Source: Chloroflexota bacterium
GTDB taxonomy: Bacteria > Chloroflexota > Dehalococcoidia > Lucifugimonadales > JACPCL1
Direction: 5' to 3'
Assembly (NCBI GenBank): GCA_016210395.1
Contig: JACQUI010000321.1
Location: 1-11,666, forward strand
Length of the DNA stretch: 11,666 bases
Shown here: positions 6,558 to 11,666 of the stretch, one piece after another
Layout: each line of letters opens with the position of its first letter
Numbering within the stretch: the stretch's first letter is position 1
The notes under the pieces: generated by a model
What the model was told of the DNA's origin: nothing
The model's database searches: none
The model's input: the letters and a program-made list of their open reading frames with translations, nothing else
Position numbers and translations under genes: made by a program

Positions 6558-7637
6558 CTACCTGGTGGTGAGCAATGCGTGGCAGAACCTGGCAGTGCTC
6601 ACCAGGTCGGCGATGGGCACGTACTCCCGCGTGGTGTGCATCTCCTGGGTGGACATGCCGATGACGACGCACTGGACGCCGTGCAGGTTCATGATGTTGC
6701 CGTCGGTGCCGCCACCTGATGGGGCCGGCTCGGCCCTCATGCCGATGGACGCCAGCACCTTTGCGATCTGTTGGACCGTGGGGTGGTCCGGCGGCATGGA
6801 GTAGCCTGTGAAGTCGGTGTACAGCTTCTCGGTGATGACCGCCTCGGGATGCCGGCCGCGGGCCGCCTGGAGCGCAGCCAAGAACTCGCCCCTCACGCGC
6901 TCCAGGGTTGCCTTGTTGCGGCTGCGGAACTCGCCGGAGAAGGACGCGTTCTCGGGCACGGCGTTGCGGACGGCGCCGCCCTTGATGAGGCCGACGTTGA
7001 AGGTGGTCTCCGGGTCAAGGCGGCCCTGGGGCAGCCCGGAAATGATCTCTGCGGCGATGCGGATGGCGGAGATGCCTTTTTCCGGCTCGGCGCCGGCGTG
7101 GGCGGCGCGGCCCTTGACCTCCACGTCGAAGCCGGTGTAGGTGGGGCTGGCGATGGTGATCTTGCTGGGCGGGCCGTTGCCATCGAAGACCACGCCACGT
7201 TTCGCCTTGATCAGGGAGAAGTCCAGGTTCTTGGCGCCGACCAGGCCGATCTCTTCGCCACGGGTGAAGACCACCTGCACCGGCGTCCGTTTTGCGCCGT
7301 CCTCCTTGATGGACTCCAGGCCCTCCAGGATGGAAGATACGCCCGCCTTGCAGTCGCCGCCCAGCACCGTCGTGCCGTCGGTTACGATGCGGTCGCCGGC
7401 GATACGGGGCTTGACGCCCCTGCCTGGCTCAACGGTGTCCATGTGGGCGGAGAGCAGCAGGGGGTCGGGGCCGGGCTCGGAGGCGATGACGTTGCCGTGG
7501 GCGTCGCGCTGCACGGAGAAGCCCAGCGCCGTGAGGCGGCGGGTCAGCTCCTGAGCGATGGCCTCCTCCTCGCCGGAGGGGCTATCAATCTGCACCAGGT
7601 CAAGGAATGTCTTGACGAGGCGGTCTTGTTTGATCAT
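6558..7637 (-). CDS. M20-family zinc peptidase, PepT-like
   Basis: This is a predicted cytoplasmic di-zinc exopeptidase of the M20 family, 359 aa, closest in motif layout to tripeptidase-T-like proteins such as Bacillus YqjE. Visible metal and catalytic residues are SAHMDTV (His65, Asp67), GGDCKAG (Asp95 as bridging ligand), TRGEEIG (Glu128 as general base, Glu129), VFDGNG (Asp152) and EMHTTREYV (His334). The lid/dimerisation domain is inserted at about 165-285 and includes GRAAHAGAEPEKG with His180. The ATG at 7637 has GGAGG 6 nt upstream, and the preceding in-frame residues look non-coding. It probably trims short peptides and might act on material brought in by the peptide-type importer 3 kb away; that link is inference. 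Related M20 enzymes also include amidohydrolases, so a non-peptide amide substrate is possible. Confidence 0.92.
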   Translation of the reverse strand: MIKQDRLVKTFLDLVQIDSPSGEEEAIAQELTRRLTALGFSVQRDAHGNVIASEPGPDPLLLSAHMDTVEPGRGVKPRIAGDRIVTDGTTVLGGDCKAGVSSILEGLESIKEDGAKRTPVQVVFTRGEEIGLVGAKNLDFSLIKAKRGVVFDGNGPPSKITIASPTYTGFDVEVKGRAAHAGAEPEKGISAIRIAAEIISGLPQGRLDPETTFNVGLIKGGAVRNAVPENASFSGEFRSRNKATLERVRGEFLAALQAARGRHPEAVITEKLYTDFTGYSMPPDHPTVQQIAKVLASIGMRAEPAPSGGGTDGNIMNLHGVQCVVIGMSTQEMHTTREYVPIADLVSTARFCHALLTTR

Positions 7638-7669
7638 GGCGGCCTCCAGGTAGTAAGGGCATTGGGCGC

Positions 7670-7675
7670 ATGATA
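7670..7675 (-). promoter_or_regulatory. Candidate -10 box for the M20 peptidase gene
   Basis: TATCAT on the minus strand matches the -10 consensus at 5 of 6 positions. It would start transcription about 25 nt upstream of the ATG at 7637. The -35 region (TGGCCT at 17-bp spacing) is poor, so the call is tentative. Confidence 0.3.
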
Positions 7676-7810
7676 CAGGAACGGCGGGGCGAAGGCCACT
7701 GGGTGGAAAGGGACGCAGGGTCATTCGGTTCTCCCTGGGCCAAGAGGCTTTTCGAGAATGTAAGCGACGGGCCACTGCCGTGGCCCTGCGAAAGGCGATC
7801 GTGGTGAGGG

Positions 7811-7876
7811 TTTCTTCGCGAGCCGGAGCGCCATTGGAAGCGAAAAGCGTGTGACCACCTCGCTCTAGAATGACAG
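7811..7876 (-). repeat. Hairpin repeat element, copy B
   Basis: On the minus strand it reads CTGTCATTCTAGAGCGAGG at one end and CTCGCGAAGAAA at the other. The same terminal motifs and near-equal length appear in copies A and C. The stem is less perfect than in the other two: GCGAG pairs with CTCGC and TTCT with AGAA, with mismatches inside. The central sequence has diverged. Confidence 0.6.
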
Positions 7877-7964
7877 TGTAGGCGGCCCTTTATATCGAAC
7901 ACCGAAAGACCCTGGGGAGGGAGGTGCGGGCAAAGGGACATAGGAGGTACGAGAGGAGGCGGCG

Positions 7965-8714
7965 CTAGCCCCTGCCGATGAAGGGCATATTGGTGGCCAT
8001 GACGGTCATGAATTGGACATTGGCCTCCAGGGGAAGGCTGTCCATGTAGAGGACCGCCTGAGCCACGTGCTCAACATCCATCCTGGGTTCGGGACGCATG
8101 GAGCCGTCGGCCTGGGGAACGCCGTCGGCCATGCGGGCTGTCAGGTCGGTTGCTGCGTTGCCGATATCTATCTGGCCGCATGCAATGTTGTACTTGCGCC
8201 CGTCAAGGGACGTGGCCTTCGTCAAGCCAGTGATTCCGTGCTTGGAGGCAGTGTATGGCGCGGAGTTGGGCCTCGGCGCATGGGCGGATATGGAGCCGTT
8301 GTTGATGATGCGCCCGCCCTGGGGGTCCTGGCGTTTCATCACCCTGAACGCCTCCTGGGTGCAGAGGAACGCGCCGGTCAGGTTGACGTCAACCACTGCC
8401 TTCCACTGCTCGAATGTAAGGTCCTCCAGAAGGACAGGAGGAGCGCCGCTTCCGGCGTTGTTGAACAACAGGTCGAGACGCCCAAAGGCATCAACCGTCT
8501 TTCCGAACAAGGCCTGGACCTGGGTGGGCACAGTGACATCCGTTGGCGCCGCCAGAGCCCGCCAACCGCTGGCGCGGGCCTCCTTCGCAACAGCCTCCAG
8601 GGGATCGCGGCGCCGTCCTGCCAGGGTTACGGCATAGCCGGCGCGCAGGAGCGCCCGCGACACGGCCCTGCCGATGCCTGTGCCTGCGCCGGTAACGATT
8701 GCGACCTTGCCCAT
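7965..8714 (-). CDS. SDR-family NAD(P)-dependent oxidoreductase
   Basis: This is a classical short-chain dehydrogenase/reductase of 249 aa, likely cytoplasmic, with a Rossmann fold. It has the cofactor motif TGAGTGIG (about 8-15), the stabilising NNAG (85-88), Asn111 in VNLTG, and the catalytic Ser141, Tyr154 and Lys158 (YTASK). RRR at 34-36, just after beta-2, suggests NADPH preference; this is inference. The usual PG motif after beta-6 is replaced by CGQIDIGNAATD (179-190), which may alter substrate or cofactor contacts. The ATG at 8714 has AAAGGGG about 8 nt upstream and follows a good promoter (8766-8758). A further in-frame start at 8756 would coincide with or precede the transcription start, so it is rejected. 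The substrate is unknown; FabG-like 3-oxoacyl reductases are the generic comparison. Confidence 0.92.
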   Translation of the reverse strand: MGKVAIVTGAGTGIGRAVSRALLRAGYAVTLAGRRRDPLEAVAKEARASGWRALAAPTDVTVPTQVQALFGKTVDAFGRLDLLFNNAGSGAPPVLLEDLTFEQWKAVVDVNLTGAFLCTQEAFRVMKRQDPQGGRIINNGSISAHAPRPNSAPYTASKHGITGLTKATSLDGRKYNIACGQIDIGNAATDLTARMADGVPQADGSMRPEPRMDVEHVAQAVLYMDSLPLEANVQFMTVMATNMPFIGRG

Positions 8715-8757
8715 GATTGGTACCCCTTTCCCACCTGCCGGGACGCTGCGGGTCATG

Positions 8758-8766
8758 ATTATACCA
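8758..8766 (-). promoter_or_regulatory. Extended -10 promoter for the SDR gene
   Basis: The minus strand reads TGGTATAAT, an exact extended -10 (TGnTATAAT). The predicted transcription start near 8751 gives a leader of about 37 nt before the ATG at 8714. No good -35 is visible. Confidence 0.55.
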
Positions 8767-8828
8767 GAGGGGGCGGAAAGGAGAAGGAGGCTGGGCGGCT
8801 ACCCACTTGGCAGTCCGTTGCGTGGCGC

Positions 8829-8868
8829 TGAGAAGCAGCGAACAAAGCCGGTAGTTCGCTGCTTCTCA
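8829..8868. repeat. Perfect 15-bp inverted repeat between two divergent promoters
   Basis: TGAGAAGCAGCGAAC (8829-8843) and GTTCGCTGCTTCTCA (8854-8868) are exact reverse complements separated by 10 nt (AAAGCCGGTA). It sits about 60 bp upstream of the SDR -10 and about 70 bp upstream of the antitoxin -35, and by those promoter calls it is outside both transcripts. It could be a DNA-level site such as an operator, a cruciform, or an inserted short palindromic repeat. No T run follows on either strand. Confidence 0.75.
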
Positions 8869-8937
8869 AGGGGTGCGGGTTGGCGCCGTCTTGTATGCGG
8901 CGGTATAGAAAGGCTCCAAAACCGCGCCGGAAGGCAG

Positions 8938-8966
8938 TTGGATGGAATGCTTCATAGGGATATGAT
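8938..8966 (+). promoter_or_regulatory. Promoter of the toxin-antitoxin cassette, with possible operator
   Basis: TTGGAT (8938-8943) and TATGAT (8961-8966) are 17 bp apart. TATGAT matches the -10 consensus at 5 of 6 positions. Transcription would start near 8973, just ahead of the strong ribosome binding site AAAGGAGG (8983-8990). A small palindrome, TCATA-GGGA-TATGA (8952-8965), covers most of the -10. It is a plausible autoregulatory operator, because Phd/YefM antitoxins usually repress their own promoters. Confidence 0.5.
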
Positions 8967-8996
8967 AGACAGCAGACGGCTGAAAGGAGGAAACCT

Positions 8997-9287
8997 ATGG
9001 ACAAGATCATGTCCGTAAGCCTAGCTGAAGCCAAGCGCAAGCTGGGGCAGCTTTTACAGGAGCTTCAAGCCAGCGGCGGCCAGTACCTGATCGTGACGGA
9101 CAACCAGGTGAAGGCGGTGCTCCTGAGCGTTGACATGTATAACGCCATGGTTGAACGCTTAGAAGACCTGTCCGATGCTGTTGAGCTTCTTGAGGCACAG
9201 TTGTCCAATGAGCCTATGATGCCCTTTGAGGAGTTCGTCAAGGAACTGAAGGCAGAACAGGCCCAAGAGTCCAATGTACCAGCTTGA
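8997..9287 (+). CDS. Type II antitoxin, Phd/YefM family
   Basis: This is a 96-aa predicted antitoxin that would bind and neutralise the toxin encoded immediately downstream, and would bind its own promoter through the N-terminal domain. The N-terminal half matches the Phd/YefM fold: SVSLAEAKRKLGQLLQEL (6-23), then YLIVTDNQVKAVLLSVDMYNAM (30-51), which contains the family core of strand-turn-strand and helix. The acidic, amphipathic C-terminal part (about 52-90) is the usual toxin-wrapping segment and is expected to be flexible. The ATG at 8997 has AAAGGAGG 6 nt upstream, one of the best ribosome binding sites in the window, as expected for an antitoxin made in excess. The last 14 nt overlap the toxin gene. 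Confidence 0.88.
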   Translation: MDKIMSVSLAEAKRKLGQLLQELQASGGQYLIVTDNQVKAVLLSVDMYNAMVERLEDLSDAVELLEAQLSNEPMMPFEEFVKELKAEQAQESNVPA

Positions 9288-9522
9288 AGGAGCCCAACGG
9301 CAGATCAGAAGGCTGCCTAGAGACATTCAGCAAAAGGTCCTCCGTGCTATTCAAGAGCTTTCCGCAAATCTCAGGCCGCATGGTGTCCTGAAGCTGAGTG
9401 GCATGGAAGGGTATAGAATCCGTGTGGAAGATTACAGGATTCTGTATCTCATTGATGACGCGAGTCAACGAGTAGAAGTTTACCGGGTAATGGCTAGGGA
9501 AGGTGTGTATAGGGTACGGTAG
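9274..9522 (+). CDS. Type II toxin, RelE/ParE family
   Basis: This is an 82-aa predicted toxin of the RelE/ParE superfamily. RelE-like members cut mRNA on the ribosome and ParE-like members inhibit gyrase; sequence alone favours RelE-like. Family features are IRRLPRDIQQKVLRAIQELS (helical hairpin, 11-30), LKLSGMEGYRIRVEDYRILY (39-58) and the terminal VYRVMAREGVYR (69-80). Basic residues at usual catalytic or RNA-contact positions are retained (Lys40, Arg48, Arg50, Arg55, Arg71), as is Tyr79. The N-terminus is a few residues shorter than typical RelE (MYQLEGAQRQ), but the fold looks complete. The start overlaps the antitoxin by 14 nt, with AAGAG as a weak ribosome binding site, so translational coupling is expected. 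The HicB-like gene follows 3 nt after the stop. Confidence 0.87.
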   Translation: MYQLEGAQRQIRRLPRDIQQKVLRAIQELSANLRPHGVLKLSGMEGYRIRVEDYRILYLIDDASQRVEVYRVMAREGVYRVR

Positions 9523-9525
9523 GCG

Positions 9526-9723
9526 ATGAAATACACCCTCATCATTGAAAAGGGACGGGAGTCTGGGCATGTGACCTATGCGCCAGCCCTCAAGGGGTGC
9601 GTCTCCCAGGGAGAAACGAAAGAGCAAGCACTGGACAACATGCGGGAAGCCATTGAACTCTACGTTGAGGCCCTCCTGGAGGATGGACTGCCTGTGCCTC
9701 AACAGGAAGAATGTGAGTTGTAA
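9526..9723 (+). CDS. HicB-like antitoxin (orphan, no HicA seen)
   Basis: This 65-aa protein has the HicB/UPF0150 partial RNase H-like fold. The signature runs from MKYTLIIEKG through HVTYAPALKGCVSQGETKEQ (15-34) to the helix ALDNMREAIELYVEALLEDG (35-54) and PVPQ (56-59). It lacks the C-terminal DNA-binding domain of longer HicB proteins. HicB normally pairs with the small mRNA interferase HicA, but no HicA-like frame is visible on either side. The ATG is only 3 nt after the toxin stop (TAG GCG ATG), with GGTAGG as a weak ribosome binding site, so it is probably translated by coupling as the third gene of the cassette. It may be a remnant of a hicAB pair or an accessory factor of the upstream pair. 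Confidence 0.82.
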   Translation: MKYTLIIEKGRESGHVTYAPALKGCVSQGETKEQALDNMREAIELYVEALLEDGLPVPQQEECEL

Positions 9724-9746
9724 GGGCACGATAGGTTGGTTATGCT
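9718..9746 (+). promoter_or_regulatory. Candidate promoter for the amino acid dehydrogenase gene
   Basis: TTGTAA (9718-9723) and TATGCT (9741-9746) are separated by 17 bp. They match consensus at 4 of 6 positions each. The -35 overlaps the stop codon of the HicB-like gene. The leader would be about 35 nt and includes the ribosome binding site GGAGGAGG (9769-9776). Confidence 0.4.
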
Positions 9747-9786
9747 TTGGAAATTCCTTAGTTCCTCTGGAGGAGGCCCCCCACAC

Positions 9787-10866
9787 ATGAACATCCTTTC
9801 CTACATGGAAACCTACGGGCACGAGCAGCTTGCCGTCTGGACCGACAAAGAGGCCGGCCTGCGCGCCTTCATCGCAGTCCATGACACCACGCTCGGGCCG
9901 TCGCTGGGAGGCGTGCGGGTGTGGGCCCATCCAACGGAAGAGGCGGCGCTCACGGACGTGCTGCGCCTTTCCAGGGCCATGACCTACAAATCGGCAGCGG
10001 CGGGACTGCACTTCGGCGGGGGCAAGGGCCTGATCATGGCGGACCGCACGCAGAAGACCGAGGCTATGATGCGCTCCTTCGGCAGGTTCGTGGAGAGCCT
10101 CGGCGGCCGCTACCTGACCACCGAGGACGTGGGCATGACCTCCCAGGACCTGGAGTGGATCGCCCAGTCCACGAAGCACGTCACCGGCTTGCCCGTGTCC
10201 CAGGGCGGCAGCGGCGACACCTCGCCCATGACCGGCTTCGGCATCTACACGGCCATGCGCGCCTGCGCCCGCGAAAAGTGGGGCAGCGACGGGCTGGGCG
10301 GGCGCACCATCGCCATCCAGGGCTTCGGCAACACCGCGACATGGCTGGTGCGCAACCTCCAGGAGCACGGTGAAGAGGTGAAGCTGGTCATCACCGACAT
10401 CAACGATGCGGCCCGCGAGCGGGCGCGCCAGGTGAAGAACGCCACGGTGGTCGGCCCCGACCAGATCTACGACACGCCCTGCGACGTCTTCGCGCCGTGC
10501 GCCCTGGGCGGCATCCTGAACGACGACACCATCCCCCGCCTGAAGTGCCAGATCGTGTGCGGCGCGGCCAACAACCAGCTCCTGACCCTGGAGCACGGCG
10601 ACGCCCTGCAGAAGCGGGGTATCCTGTATGCGCCCGACTATGTGGTCAACGCAGGCGGCGTCATCAACGTCTCTTGCGAGGTGGACTCCCGCTACAGCGA
10701 GCAGGCGGCCCGCGAGAAGACCGCCCGCATCTATGACACCATGCAGCGGGTATTTGGCACGAGCAAGCGGGACGGCATCAGCACCGCCCGCGCCGCAGAC
10801 AGGCTGGCGGAGGAGCGCATCGCATCGGTGCGCAGGGTGCGGCGAGTGCACATGGGGAAGGCATAG
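9787..10866 (+). CDS. Leucine dehydrogenase-type Glu/Leu/Phe/Val dehydrogenase
   Basis: This is an NAD-dependent oxidative deaminase of branched-chain amino acids to 2-oxoacids and ammonia, and the reaction is reversible. Its 359 aa match the leucine dehydrogenase subgroup in length. N-terminal catalytic domain: LGPSLGGVRVW (36-46), MTYKSAAAGLHFGGGKG (65-81) with Lys68 and Lys80 at the positions of the substrate-binding and catalytic lysines of Bacillus leucine dehydrogenase, TTEDVG with Asp115, and GSGDTSPMTGFGIY (141-154). The NAD domain has GFGNTATW (179-186), Asp204 after the second strand, and AANNQL plus VVNAGGVINV (286-295). The canonical GLGNVA loop reads GFGNTA here. The ATG at 9787 has GGAGGAGG 10 nt upstream; an upstream in-frame TTG at 9736 lacks support. 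Valine or phenylalanine preference cannot be excluded. A cyclophilin gene follows after 74 nt. Confidence 0.9.
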   Translation: MNILSYMETYGHEQLAVWTDKEAGLRAFIAVHDTTLGPSLGGVRVWAHPTEEAALTDVLRLSRAMTYKSAAAGLHFGGGKGLIMADRTQKTEAMMRSFGRFVESLGGRYLTTEDVGMTSQDLEWIAQSTKHVTGLPVSQGGSGDTSPMTGFGIYTAMRACAREKWGSDGLGGRTIAIQGFGNTATWLVRNLQEHGEEVKLVITDINDAARERARQVKNATVVGPDQIYDTPCDVFAPCALGGILNDDTIPRLKCQIVCGAANNQLLTLEHGDALQKRGILYAPDYVVNAGGVINVSCEVDSRYSEQAAREKTARIYDTMQRVFGTSKRDGISTARAADRLAEERIASVRRVRRVHMGKA

Positions 10867-10874
10867 GGCCGAGG

Positions 10875-10930
10875 GACATACGGGCAGACGGGCATTCAGG
10901 CATACGAACATACGGACATTCGGGCATGTA
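10875..10930 (+). repeat. 8-nt tandem repeat array before the isomerase gene
   Basis: Seven consecutive 8-nt units fill 56 bp: GACATACG, GGCAGACG, GGCATTCA, GGCATACG, AACATACG, GACATTCG and GGCATGTA, with consensus RRCATWCG. A further related unit, AGCATTCG (10933-10940), follows after a 2-nt slip and abuts the ATG of the isomerase gene. The ribosome binding site TAGGAG lies at the junction. The array occupies nearly the whole gap after the dehydrogenase gene. Confidence 0.75.
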
Positions 10931-10940
10931 GGAGCATTCG

Positions 10941-11429
10941 ATGGCTATTGACCCCAAGAACACGTACGTCGCCACGCTGAAGACGGCGAAGGGCGACATC
11001 GTCATAGAGCTGAACGCGCAGAAGGCACCCAAGACGGTGGACAACTTCGTGACGCTGGCGCGCAAGGGGTACTACAACAACTCGACGTTCCACCGGGTCA
11101 TCCCCGGCTTTATGGCCCAGGGCGGCGACCCCACGGGCACGGGCAGGGGCGGGCCCGGGTACACGATTCCCGATGAGTTCTCGGACCTCATCCACGAACG
11201 GGGCGTGATTTCCATGGCGAACACGGGCAGCCCCAACACCGGCGGCGGCCAGTTCTTCATCACGCTGGCCGCGACGCCGTGGCTGGACGGCAAGCACGCC
11301 GTCTTCGGCAAGGTCACCAGCGGCATGAACATCGTTGAGTGGCTGACGCCCCGCGACCCGAACCAGAACCCCAGACAGCCTGGTGACGCGCTGGTGTCGG
11401 TGGGCATCGAGGAGAAGGCGCCGGCGTAG
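10941..11429 (+). CDS. Cyclophilin-type peptidyl-prolyl cis-trans isomerase
   Basis: This is a single-domain cyclophilin of 162 aa that catalyses proline isomerisation during protein folding. No signal peptide is present, so it is probably cytoplasmic (PpiB-like in location). Active-site residues are conserved: FHRVIPGFMAQGGDPTGTG (50-68) with Arg52, Phe57, Met58 and Gln60; SMANTG (91-96) with Ala93; GGGQFFIT (101-108) with Phe106; and WLDGKHAVFG (114-123) with Trp114, Leu115 and His119. The ATG at 10941 has TAGGAG about 7 nt upstream. It follows the dehydrogenase gene by 74 nt, a gap filled by an 8-nt tandem repeat, and may be cotranscribed with it; no separate promoter was recognised. The TAG stop lies inside a copy of the GTAGGGGCGCGA repeat. 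Confidence 0.95.
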   Translation: MAIDPKNTYVATLKTAKGDIVIELNAQKAPKTVDNFVTLARKGYYNNSTFHRVIPGFMAQGGDPTGTGRGGPGYTIPDEFSDLIHERGVISMANTGSPNTGGGQFFITLAATPWLDGKHAVFGKVTSGMNIVEWLTPRDPNQNPRQPGDALVSVGIEEKAPA

Positions 11430-11437
11430 GGGCGCGA
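11426..11437 (+). repeat. Half-copy of the GTAGGGGCGCGA palindrome arm
   Basis: GTAGGGGCGCGA is identical to one arm of the palindrome at 5464-5491, but the complementary arm is absent here. The isomerase stop codon (11427-11429) is part of the repeat, mirroring the arrangement at the TatD gene. Confidence 0.55.
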
Positions 11438-11497
11438 CAAGCTCAGGGCGTGTGAGTTTATGAAGCCTCCTGTTTCTCGGCCCAAATGGATACCACT

Positions 11498-11665
11498 TGT
11501 CATTCTGAGCGAGGCGGTCAGACGACAACTGCCATCATAAGGAACTGCCTCGCGAAGAATCTAAGGCCTGTGCCGATGAAGACAAACCCTTATGCGGACA
11601 AGGAGCGTTGCAACGGCCTTCGCCTTGGATTCTTCGCCTGACTACCGTCATGGCTCAGAATGACA
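11498..11665 (+). repeat. Composite inverted-repeat element with 13-bp terminal repeats (includes hairpin copy C)
   Basis: The ends are exact inverted repeats: TGTCATTCTGAGC (11498-11510) and GCTCAGAATGACA (11653-11665). A second inner pair, GCGAAGAATCTAAGGC (11552-11567) and GCCTTGGATTCTTCGC (11622-11637), matches at 15 of 16 positions. The left half (11498-11562) is hairpin copy C in plus orientation. The right half (11628-11665) is a shortened copy in minus orientation. The 54-bp centre has no coding frame. The layout resembles a MITE or two head-to-head repeat units; no transposase or clear target duplication is visible. The element ends 1 nt before the window edge, so its right boundary is uncertain. 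Confidence 0.6.
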
Positions 11666-11666
11666 G

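Larger units (their letters stand above)
7638..7964. other. Intergenic stretch with a repeat and a possible promoter
   Basis: These 327 bases separate the dehydrogenase and the peptidase, both on the minus strand. They hold repeat copy B (7811-7876) and a weak promoter candidate for the peptidase (7675-7670). No supported coding frame is visible. Confidence 0.6.

Noticed and set aside
8715..8756. Longer N-terminus for the SDR protein starting at 8756
   Set aside because: The extension precedes the Rossmann strand that normally starts the protein, and lies at or before the transcription start implied by the exact extended -10. The ATG at 8714 has a better ribosome binding site.
9238..10911. 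A 557-codon open frame on the minus strand
   Set aside because: It is antisense to the toxin, HicB-like and dehydrogenase genes, whose protein signatures are strong. The translation has shadow-type composition.

Overview
The window is a high-GC bacterial chromosome segment with ten complete protein genes and one partial gene. There are no rRNA genes, CRISPR arrays or transposase genes, and I found no intact tRNA. Features that fit Chloroflexota, perhaps a Dehalococcoidia-like or SAR202-like lineage, are the Pro/Thr/Ala-rich lipoprotein spacer and the many short palindromic intergenic repeats. This assignment is an inference; no marker gene is present.

Positions 1-3529 (minus strand) hold an ABC importer operon of the dipeptide/oligopeptide/nickel class. 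The order is DppB-type permease, DppC-type permease, then the substrate-binding lipoprotein, which runs off the left edge. A gene-free stretch of about 700 bp (3530-4229) follows. It contains four 11-nt direct repeats upstream of the importer and an extended -10 promoter candidate for the plus-strand MscS-type channel gene (4230-5384).

Positions 5488-8714 (minus strand) carry three separately spaced enzyme genes: a short-chain dehydrogenase, an M20/PepT-like metallopeptidase and a TatD-family metal-dependent hydrolase. The gaps between them contain copies of an approximately 66-bp hairpin repeat.

Positions 8938-11429 (plus strand) carry a compact toxin-antitoxin cassette: a Phd/YefM-type antitoxin, a RelE/ParE-type toxin and a HicB-like orphan antitoxin. 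A leucine-dehydrogenase-type amino acid dehydrogenase and a cyclophilin-type peptidyl-prolyl isomerase follow. The right edge (11498-11665) is a composite inverted-repeat element with 13-bp perfect terminal inverted repeats.

Peptide uptake, an M20 peptidase and branched-chain amino acid deamination could together form a peptide-scavenging route. The genes are not one operon, so this is only suggestive. I found no clearly novel multi-gene system. The most unusual signals are in the non-coding DNA: a repeat family with a compensatory stem change, a palindrome that supplies stop codons, an 8-nt tandem array in front of the isomerase gene, and the 11-nt repeats.
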